64,000 nucleotides of DNA from DATGZX01 sp035296965 (lineage in GTDB: Bacteria > Planctomycetota > Planctomycetia > Gemmatales > Gemmataceae): contig DATGZX010000146.1 of the NCBI GenBank assembly GCA_035296965.1, forward strand, positions 41,503 through 105,502. The letters are read 5' to 3'. Within the stretch, counting starts at the first letter, position 1, and each line of letters opens with the position of its first letter. The translations under genes were made by a program, and so were the position numbers. Below the pieces are notes generated by a model. That model was not told the DNA's origin. It was given only the letters and a program-made list of their open reading frames with translations, and ran no database searches. This document shows, piece by piece, positions 57,708 through 64,000 of this stretch.

Positions 57708-59063
57708 TCATAGGTGCCAACCCTTGCGAAACTCAGGCTTGATGTATTGCTCCGCCTCGGGACAATTCGTTACCTTCATGTGCGGCCCATCCCATTCGAT
57801 CTTCTTGCCAACCCTCATGGCGACGTTGCCGAGCAAGATCGTTTCGGTCAGCATTGCCGCATAATCGAAGTTCGACATTGCGGGCGGGCCCCCCTTGATG
57901 GCTGCAACCCACTCCGCCTTCATGCCGTCGTCGCCGCGCCCGTTGCGCGGCAGCGTTGGCTTGGGCCCCTCGTAGCCTTCGAAATCCTTCTCAGGTAACA
58001 GTTTGTAGGCATCGCCATAGTCGTTGGGCGAGAAAAGGATGCCCTTGTCCCCCACCAGCAGCGAGCCGCTATCCGACATCTGCAAGCCCTTCGTCAGGTC
58101 TGCCGATGGCAAGACGCGCTGTCCGTCCTTCTTACCTTCGTACCAGGTGAACTTCACCGGCGGCAGCTCTTCTCTGGCCGGAAAATCGAAGTGAATCTTG
58201 GCCCAGGCGGGATAAGTCTCGGGATTGATCTCGCCCGATTCGGCGACGATACTCGTCGGATAGCCAAGCTTGAGTGCCCTGAAAGCCATGTTCGCCGTGT
58301 GGCACGCCATGTCCCCCAAAGCGCCGGTGCCGAAGTCCCACCATCCGCGCCAGGCGAACGGATGGTACGCAGGATGGTAAGGTCGATCGGGCGCGGGGCC
58401 CAGGAAGAGGTACCAATGTATGTGGTTGGGGATTCCAGGCGTCTCCTTGGGCCGGGACGTAACTTGGGGAGCCTGGCTCCAGAACCCCGTGGGCCGATTG
58501 GTCCAGACGTGGACTTGCCGAACCGGTCCGATAGCTCCAGCCTGGATGATTTCCACGGCGCGGCGAAGGCCGTTCTCCGCCGTCCCCTGATTGCCCATCT
58601 GCGTGGCAACCTTTTGCTTGGCCGCGACCTCGCGCATCATGCGCGCTTCATAAACTGAATGCGTCAACGGCTTCTGACAGTAAACATGCTTGCCCATCTT
58701 CATCGCCATGATGCTGGCGACTGCGTGCGTGTGATCCGGAGTGCTGACCGTGACTGCGTCGATGCTCTTGTCCATCTCCTCGAGCATCTTGCGAAAATCA
58801 TTGTATTTCTTGGCCTTGGGAAATTTCCCGGCCTTGTCGTTCAGCGTGCTGTCGTCGATGTCGCAGAGGGCGACAATGTTGCCGAAGTTGGCGGCCTGGT
58901 CTGTATCGCTGTCTCCTTTTCCGCCCACACCGATGCAGGCGATGTTGACCGTTTCATTGGGTGATTTGCTGTCCGCCAGCGTCAAGCCACCGGCCGCCCA
59001 GAACCCGAGGCCGGCGATGGCAGATTGCTTGACGAATTGACGACGATTCGTTTGTCGTTTCAA
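57708..59063 (-). CDS. Gfo/Idh/MocA-family oxidoreductase with Tat signal
   Basis: The start is TTG 59063 with AGGGAGA seven bases upstream; the frame is open to 59171. The 451-residue protein begins with a twin-arginine signal (NRRQFVKQSAIAGLGFWAAG), so it is exported folded. The Rossmann domain has NIACIGVGGKGDSDTD and VALCDID for NAD(P), and the family catalytic segment appears as YCQKPLTHSVYEARMM near residue 150. The C-terminal sheet domain includes AWRGWWDFGTGALGDMACHT. These enzymes act on sugars or polyols; the substrate is unknown. It is divergent from the epimerase gene 156 bp away. Confidence 0.88.
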   Translation of the reverse strand: MKRQTNRRQFVKQSAIAGLGFWAAGGLTLADSKSPNETVNIACIGVGGKGDSDTDQAANFGNIVALCDIDDSTLNDKAGKFPKAKKYNDFRKMLEEMDKSIDAVTVSTPDHTHAVASIMAMKMGKHVYCQKPLTHSVYEARMMREVAAKQKVATQMGNQGTAENGLRRAVEIIQAGAIGPVRQVHVWTNRPTGFWSQAPQVTSRPKETPGIPNHIHWYLFLGPAPDRPYHPAYHPFAWRGWWDFGTGALGDMACHTANMAFRALKLGYPTSIVAESGEINPETYPAWAKIHFDFPAREELPPVKFTWYEGKKDGQRVLPSADLTKGLQMSDSGSLLVGDKGILFSPNDYGDAYKLLPEKDFEGYEGPKPTLPRNGRGDDGMKAEWVAAIKGGPPAMSNFDYAAMLTETILLGNVAMRVGKKIEWDGPHMKVTNCPEAEQYIKPEFRKGWHL

Positions 59064-59218
59064 GATCGTTCTCCCTACGAAAATGCAAAGTCGTGGCATC
59101 CCTGGGGCTGCGCGGGCGTTCCCGATTGGGCGGTTGTCTGTAGATTTATCCGTTGCTGGCACAGACCGCAATCACAAACTGCAAGAACCCAAGAGAGCAT
59201 TGCACAAAGGAGCTAGCC

Positions 59219-59998
59219 ATGCACGATTCTCCCTCCGTGCTCATCACAGGAGCCGCAGGCAACCTGGGAAGCAAGCTCCGACAACACCTTCAGGGGCGAT
59301 ATGAGGTACGCGCGCTCGACAAAGAGCCGCGCGGCGACAGCAGCATTATCCAGGTGGATCTGAGCCAATGGCACGAGGCCTGGATCGAGCAGTTGCGCGG
59401 AGTGGAGGTGGTTGTTCATCTGGCGGCCGATCCGACCGCTCATCAAAGCTGGCCGCCTCTCATCGGCCCCAATATCGACGCGACGATTCTTATTTACCAG
59501 GCAGCAGTGCTTGCCGGGGTGCGGCGGGTCATTTATGCCAGTTCCAATCACGTCATGGGTGGGTATAAGGACGATCCGGAGCCCGCACGTCTCAGCACCG
59601 ATTTACCGCCGCGGCCTGGCGCGCGCTACACGGTGGACGGACACGCGCGCGACAGCACGCCGTATGCTTCGACCAAGCTGTTCGGCGAGCGCCTCGGTAA
59701 GTGCTACGCGCAGGTCCACGGGCTCTCGGTACTGGCCGTCCGAATCGGCTGGGTGCGCCCCGGTGACAATCGGGCAGGCGATGTTCCACGCGCACGGGGC
59801 GACTGGTTCCGGTTGATGTGGCTGTCGAATCGCGACTTCTGCGAACTGATGGAACGCTGCATCCTGGCGGATGCTTCACTGCATTTCGCGATTCTGAACG
59901 GCATGTCCGCCAACACGGGTATGCGCTGGGACATCGACCACACGCGCCGGCTCGTAGGCTACGAACCAAGGGATGATGTGACACGTGTGGAAGCCTAG
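59219..59998 (+). CDS. NAD-dependent epimerase/dehydratase (SDR, uronate dehydrogenase-like)
   Basis: The start is ATG 59219 behind AAAGGAG; the frame is open from 59153. The 259-residue enzyme has the NAD loop VLITGAAGNLGSKLRQHL, the acidic DKEPRGD region, VVHLAADP, and catalytic YxxxK as YASTKLFGERL near residue 148. The order of motifs and length suit extended SDRs of the uronate dehydrogenase or nucleotide-sugar epimerase type. It neighbours the Gfo/Idh/MocA gene (divergent) and the TIM-barrel isomerase (107 bp downstream), suggesting one sugar or polyol catabolic group. Confidence 0.86.
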   Translation: MHDSPSVLITGAAGNLGSKLRQHLQGRYEVRALDKEPRGDSSIIQVDLSQWHEAWIEQLRGVEVVVHLAADPTAHQSWPPLIGPNIDATILIYQAAVLAGVRRVIYASSNHVMGGYKDDPEPARLSTDLPPRPGARYTVDGHARDSTPYASTKLFGERLGKCYAQVHGLSVLAVRIGWVRPGDNRAGDVPRARGDWFRLMWLSNRDFCELMERCILADASLHFAILNGMSANTGMRWDIDHTRRLVGYEPRDDVTRVEA

Positions 59999-60104
59999 CA
60001 CCTGCCGTGAACCGTGCGCATGCTTGCCAACAGCATGCGAGTATCGCACAATACATCCAATTCTCTCCTGAACTCTTGTCGCTGCGAACCGGGAGCAACC
60101 GATC

Positions 60105-60956
60105 ATGAAAACGGGCATGAATATGCTGCTGTGGACCACCCACGTCACTGCCGAGCACTTCCCGACCTTGGCCCATTTGAAAGAAGTTGGCTACGACGGC
60201 GTCGAGGTGCCTCTGTTCGAGGGCAAAGCAGACCACTACAAGACGATCCGCAAGGCGCTTGATAATCTCGGCCTCGGCTGCACGACTGTGACCTGCGTGG
60301 GCCCCGAGGCGAACCCGATCAGCTCGGATGCCTCAGTCCGCAAGGCCGCGCTCGACCACCACAAGTGGGCCATCGAGATGTCCGCAATCCTCGGTAGTGA
60401 AATCCTGGCCGGACCGTTTCATTCTGCCATAGGTTGCTTCAGTGGAGCTGGGCCGACGGAGGACGAGAAAAAGCGGGCAACCGAAATACTGCAGCACTCC
60501 GCGGAAGAAGCAAAGAAAGCCAAGGTCAGGCTGGCCATCGAGTATCTCAATCGCTTCGAATGCTATTTCCTCACGACGGCCGCCGACGCTCGCGCCCTGG
60601 TCCAGCGCGTCAACCACCCAAACTTCCGGATGATGTACGACACCTTTCACGCCCACATCGAGGAAAAGAATCCGGCACAAGCCATCGCTGCCAGCGCCGA
60701 CAGCTTCATCCACGTCCATATCAGCGAAAACGACCGTGGCACGCCCGGCACGGGCCAGGTCAACTGGAAGGACAGTTTCCGAGCTCTGCGCAAGGCCAAT
60801 TATGATGGCTGGCTGGTTATCGAGGCCTTTGGCCGCGCTTTGCCCGCCCTGGCGGCTGCCACGAAGGTCTGGCGCGACCTCTTCCCCGCCACCGAGGAGG
60901 TCTACACTCAAGGACTACGGTTCATGAAAGAACAATGGCAAGCAGCAGCTCGGTAG
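60105..60956 (+). CDS. Sugar phosphate isomerase/epimerase (TIM-barrel, D-tagatose 3-epimerase-like)
   Basis: This 283-residue enzyme starts with KTGMNMLLWTTHVTAEHF and GYDGVEVPLF, typical of the DTE/IolE group of xylose isomerase-like TIM barrels. The four metal ligands can be assigned: Glu in LAIEYLNRFE near 148, Asp in MMYDTFHAHIEE near 182, His in IHVHISENDRG near 208, and Glu in LVIEAFG near 243. GGGAG precedes the start. The probable reaction is epimerisation at C3 of a ketose. It is in the same direction as the epimerase gene and follows it closely. Confidence 0.86.
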   Translation: MKTGMNMLLWTTHVTAEHFPTLAHLKEVGYDGVEVPLFEGKADHYKTIRKALDNLGLGCTTVTCVGPEANPISSDASVRKAALDHHKWAIEMSAILGSEILAGPFHSAIGCFSGAGPTEDEKKRATEILQHSAEEAKKAKVRLAIEYLNRFECYFLTTAADARALVQRVNHPNFRMMYDTFHAHIEEKNPAQAIAASADSFIHVHISENDRGTPGTGQVNWKDSFRALRKANYDGWLVIEAFGRALPALAAATKVWRDLFPATEEVYTQGLRFMKEQWQAAAR

Positions 60957-61105
60957 AGGTATTCCTCTTCTCGCACCCGAGAACGACCTGTCGGTTCACC
61001 CGCTCCCACGAATGGTGGAGAGGGTGGATGGTCCTCAAAAGAGCACCTTCTTAGTGCGAGTTTCGCAGATTTTGCAAGGGTTGGCGAAGTGAATCGTTGA
61101 GGAAG

Positions 61106-61186
61106 GGAAAACAAAAGCGGCGGAAAAGCGCCGCAGTCCAAGGAAGTGCCTTTTGGAGCGCGGCGCTGTCCGCCGCTTTTGTTTCC
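61106..61186. repeat. Long nested hairpin repeat (REP-like)
   Basis: An outer stem GGAAAACAAAAGCGGCGG (61106-61123) with TCCGCCGCTTTTGTTTCC (61169-61186), imperfect by one base, encloses an inner stem AGCGCCGC / GCGGCGCT. It lies in the 318-bp gap upstream of the ABC exporter genes. It looks like a dispersed palindrome rather than a promoter. No gene was seen in the gap. Confidence 0.6.
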
Positions 61187-61274
61187 TCCATTTTCCTGCC
61201 TAGAAAATGTGCGAAACACGAACTTAAGTACCCGCGGCACAAGTGCGCAACCGCCATTTGGCAGAACGGACCCT

Positions 61275-62045
61275 ATGAGCTTGGCTATCGAGACGCATGG
61301 ACTGACGCGGTTTTTTGACGACTTCTGCGCGGTAGACGGGATTGAAATCCGGGTAGAGAAAGGAACTTTCTACGGCTTTCTCGGGCCCAATGGCGCGGGT
61401 AAATCGACTACGATCAAGATGCTCACGGGGCTGCTGGCTCCTTCGCAAGGAGAAATGTTTGTTCTGGGCAAGAACATGCTGTTGCCGCACGATGCACTCG
61501 AGGTAAAGAAGCATCTCGGAGTCATCCCGGAAGATCTGGCGCTCTTCGACAACCTGACGGCCCGCGAGTACCTTACCTTCATTGGCCGCATGCACTTGCT
61601 GCCGCGCGACACGATCCGCAGCCGCATCGAGGAACTCTTGCCCCTGTTGGGCCTAGAGGACGAAGAGAAGAAGCTCACCCTCGAATACTCCCATGGCATG
61701 AAGAAGAAGCTTGCTCTCGCTGCCGCTTTGTTGCCGAACCCGGATTTGCTGTTCCTGGATGAGCCCTTCGAGGGAGTGGACGCCGTCACTTCCCGCGTAG
61801 TCCGCGATCTTCTGGCAGGTTATGTCGGGCGCGGATCCACGGTGTTCCTCACGTCCCATGTCCTGGAAATCGTCGAGAAGCTTTGTTCGCACGTGGGCAT
61901 TATTGTCAAGGGGGTCCTGGTCGAACAGGCATCGCTTGAAGAAATCCGCCGGGGAAGCTCGCTCGAAGATCGATTTCTGGAAAAGGCCGGGGCTGATGCG
62001 GAGGGAACTCCGAAGCTCACCTGGCTGGAGGAAAGCCCATCGTGA
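61275..62045 (+). CDS. ABC exporter ATP-binding protein
   Basis: The start is ATG 61275; the frame is open from 61146 without a ribosome site. The 256-residue ATPase has Walker A GFLGPNGAGKSTTIKML near residue 38, the Q-loop region in LGVIPEDLALFDNLTAREYL, the signature YSHGMKKKLALAAALLPN near 138 (S-H-G-M form, usual in ABC-2 exporters), and Walker B LLFLDEPFEGVD. The C-terminal part is short. Its stop overlaps the GTG start of the permease gene (GTGA), so they form one unit. The substrate is unknown. Confidence 0.9.
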   Translation: MSLAIETHGLTRFFDDFCAVDGIEIRVEKGTFYGFLGPNGAGKSTTIKMLTGLLAPSQGEMFVLGKNMLLPHDALEVKKHLGVIPEDLALFDNLTAREYLTFIGRMHLLPRDTIRSRIEELLPLLGLEDEEKKLTLEYSHGMKKKLALAAALLPNPDLLFLDEPFEGVDAVTSRVVRDLLAGYVGRGSTVFLTSHVLEIVEKLCSHVGIIVKGVLVEQASLEEIRRGSSLEDRFLEKAGADAEGTPKLTWLEESPS

Positions 62046-63853
62046 ATTGGCATCACCTGCAAGCCTTTTTCTGGTTGCGGTGGCGGCTGCGCATCAATCA
62101 ACTCCGTCGCAGTGGAATGGCAAATGTCGTGATCCTCACGCTCTTGCTCGTAGGAGCCTTTCTCCTTGCCGGCGCCCTGTTTATCACGTTTCTGCTGGTC
62201 GGCCTCTTCGCATTCAGCAATGCTTCTCCCGCGATTCTCCTTTACGTTTGGGACGGACTCGTGGTGGCCTTTCTATTTCTCTGGATGATTGGCCTCCTTC
62301 AGGATCTGCAACGCTCTGAAGTTCTGTCGCTGGACAAATTCCTCCACCTGCCTGTCTCCTTGACCGGCGTTTTTCTCATCAATTACCTCAGTTCGCTTCT
62401 GAGCTTCAACTTGCTTCTCTTTATACCCGCCTTCGTCGGTTTTTGTCTGGGACTGGTGTTCGCCAAGGGGCCGGCGATGCTCCTGGTGTTCCCACTGCTG
62501 GCGGCATTCTTGCTGACGGTCAGTGCACTCACCTATCAGTTCCAGGGCTGGCTGGCCTCGCTCATGGTAAATCCGAGACGGCGCCGAACAGTGATCGTCT
62601 TTGTGACGTTGGGTTTTATCCTGCTTTGCCAGTTGCCCAATCTGTTCAACATGGTGCGACCGTGGGGCCGACACGAAAAGGAAGAACTCGACGCGCAGCT
62701 AAATCAAGAAATGACCAAGTCGCAGTCGGGTCCCGACCAACGCGAAGCTCTATCAGTTCAAGAAAAGCACGCCGAATTGGCTCGCGAACGGAACGATGAG
62801 CTGTGGCGCAAGGCCTTCCAGACAGCGACGATCATCAACCTTGCGCTCCCGCCCGGGTGGCTGCCTTATGGCGCGATGGAATCCGCTGAAGGAAACTTCC
62901 TGGCGCCTTTGCTCGGAACCCTGGGACTGGGGGTGATTGGCGGCGCCAGTTTGTGGCGGTCCTATCAGACGACTCTGCGACTATACACGGGACACTATTC
63001 TTCGAAGAAGCGAAAATCGGTCGTCAAGGAACTTCCCGTGCAAACCGAGAAGCCGGCAGGCTGCTTCCTGGAAAAGCAGTTGCCGTGGTTATCGGAACAC
63101 ACGGCAGCTGTAGCCCTCGGCAGTTTCCGATCGTTGCTGCGCGCTCCCGAAGCCAAGATGATGCTGCTCACCCCCGCCATCATGGTCCTTGTCTTCGGCT
63201 CAATATTCTTATCGCAGCGGATTGCAATTCCCGAGGCCTTCCGACCGATCGTGGCACTTGGAGCGATGGCAATGATCTTGCTATTCACGATCCAGCTTGT
63301 CGGCAACCAATTCGCTTTCGACCGTAACGGTTTCCGCGTATTCGTTCTCTGCGCGTCCCCCCGCAGGGACATCCTGCTGGGCAAGAACTTGGCAATAGCG
63401 CCCTTTACCTTTGGTTTCGGGGCACTGGTGGTGATCCTTGTTCAGATCATTTCCCCGATGCCGGTACTCTATTTTTTGGCCACGTTTCCATTATTCGTCT
63501 CCATGTACCTCGTGTTTTGCCTGTTGGCCAATTGGCTGTCCATTTTGGCCCCCCTCCATATCGCTCCCGGCTCTTTCAAGACAACCAACTTCAAAGGAAT
63601 TCCACTCCTGCTGCATCTTGCTTTCGTCTTTGTCTTCCCCATGGCCATGGCGCCAACGATGCTGCCAGTCGGCATCGGGCTTGCATTGGGTTCGCTGGGG
63701 TGGGGAGTGGGGGGACTGATTTGCCTCGTCTTGTCGCTCGTGGAATGCGTTGCGATCGGGTTTTGTTATCGCTTCCTGGTGGCCTTGCAAGGCGATTTGC
63801 TCCAAGCGCGGGAGCTGAAGATCCTTGAAGTCGTGACCACCAAAGACGAATAA
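62042..63853 (+). CDS. ABC exporter permease-like membrane protein
   Basis: This 603-residue protein starts at GTG 62042, overlapping the ATPase stop. About 10-12 membrane helices are visible: one group at about residues 35-90 and 105-175, a large soluble loop (about 190-340) rich in Glu/Lys/Gln, and a second group from about 370 to 590. The N-terminal FFWLRWRLRINQLRRSGMAN resembles the coupling segment of such permeases. No signature of a known transported compound is visible. With the upstream ATPase it should form a complete exporter of the ABC-2 class. The window ends 147 bp after its stop, with no further gene seen. Confidence 0.82.
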   Translation: MNWHHLQAFFWLRWRLRINQLRRSGMANVVILTLLLVGAFLLAGALFITFLLVGLFAFSNASPAILLYVWDGLVVAFLFLWMIGLLQDLQRSEVLSLDKFLHLPVSLTGVFLINYLSSLLSFNLLLFIPAFVGFCLGLVFAKGPAMLLVFPLLAAFLLTVSALTYQFQGWLASLMVNPRRRRTVIVFVTLGFILLCQLPNLFNMVRPWGRHEKEELDAQLNQEMTKSQSGPDQREALSVQEKHAELARERNDELWRKAFQTATIINLALPPGWLPYGAMESAEGNFLAPLLGTLGLGVIGGASLWRSYQTTLRLYTGHYSSKKRKSVVKELPVQTEKPAGCFLEKQLPWLSEHTAAVALGSFRSLLRAPEAKMMLLTPAIMVLVFGSIFLSQRIAIPEAFRPIVALGAMAMILLFTIQLVGNQFAFDRNGFRVFVLCASPRRDILLGKNLAIAPFTFGFGALVVILVQIISPMPVLYFLATFPLFVSMYLVFCLLANWLSILAPLHIAPGSFKTTNFKGIPLLLHLAFVFVFPMAMAPTMLPVGIGLALGSLGWGVGGLICLVLSLVECVAIGFCYRFLVALQGDLLQARELKILEVVTTKDE

Positions 63854-64000
63854 ACCCCACCTAAGTTCGAGTTTCGCACATTCTAGCGCGGATTTCGAGC
63901 GGGCCGGCGGCCATTTTGTTGCCGGGGCAGCGCTCGTGAAGTGATGTGGAACTTGGAGGGAGCCGCTGAAAGCGCGGCTCATCCGGTCCGGCTGAGAAGT

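Noticed and set aside
1..64000. tRNA, rRNA, prophage or intact insertion sequences
   Set aside because: No TPsiC-type GGTTCGAATCC arms with matching acceptor stems, no rRNA-like stretches, and no integrase or transposase frames were seen.

Overview
The window looks like chromosomal DNA of a planctomycete, most likely a Gemmata-type bacterium. Evidence for this: a cysteine-rich YTV-motif protein (41816-43207), a DUF1559 protein with zinc-ribbon and membrane modules (52617-53750), a Ser/Thr kinase fused to a WD40 propeller (29185-32532), a secreted 14-repeat WD40 protein (18782-21361), two ECF sigma factors, GYF_2-like domains on ExbD proteins, high GC content, and many intergenic palindromes. 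No tRNA, rRNA, CRISPR array, prophage or intact transposase was recognised. Strand and name calls rest on reading translations and motifs; no database search was possible.

Layout. 1-7128 (minus strand) is an outer-membrane lipid operon: lpxK, a conserved gene possibly related to deoxyhypusine synthase, hldE, waaF, and a WaaP-type LPS kinase that runs off the left edge, preceded by a DUF1573 secreted protein. 7400-10996 holds a membrane protein with an anti-sigma-like N-terminus, an ECF sigma factor and a small membrane protein. 11144-15824 holds dapL, an exbB-exbD-exbD operon and a convergent TonB-like protein. 16064-18656 is an ECF sigma, anti-sigma and exported CxxCH-protein operon. 18782-24690 has the large WD40 protein, carA, an ArsR regulator and dapA. 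25193-35872 is mixed: HAD hydrolase, terpenoid-cyclase-fold protein, giant kinase, class V aminotransferase, E2-fold protein and YdjY-type lipoprotein. 36213-38839 is sulfate assimilation (cysH, an Rrf2 regulator, sat). 38908-46764 has an FHA protein, a solute-binding lipoprotein, the YTV protein and an ABC-2 permease. 46940-50301 is a molybdate operon (modC, modB, modA and a ModE-ModA fusion regulator). 50804-56811 has a phosphopantetheinyl transferase, a membrane gene broken by an amber codon, DUF1559, a short UvrC-like nuclease, a catalytically degenerate glutamine amidotransferase and sodC. 57038-63853 has a DJ-1/PfpI protein, a sugar/polyol group (Gfo/Idh/MocA, epimerase, TIM-barrel isomerase) and an ABC exporter pair.

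How it works together: lpxK, hldE, waaF and the LPS kinase build lipid A and the heptose core. ExbB/ExbD plus the TonB-like protein would energise that outer membrane. dapA and dapL supply diaminopimelate and lysine. sat plus an Fe-S-type CysH reduce sulfate through APS directly. The mod operon senses and imports molybdate.

The most unusual items are the ModE-ModA fusion, the GYF-tagged ExbD pair, two inverted copies of a 139-bp MITE-like element, two tandem-hairpin elements whose stems differ by compensatory changes, a predicted three-way-junction element, the amber-interrupted YdjM-like gene, the glutamine amidotransferase that has lost its catalytic triad, and a decayed DUF4214 remnant.
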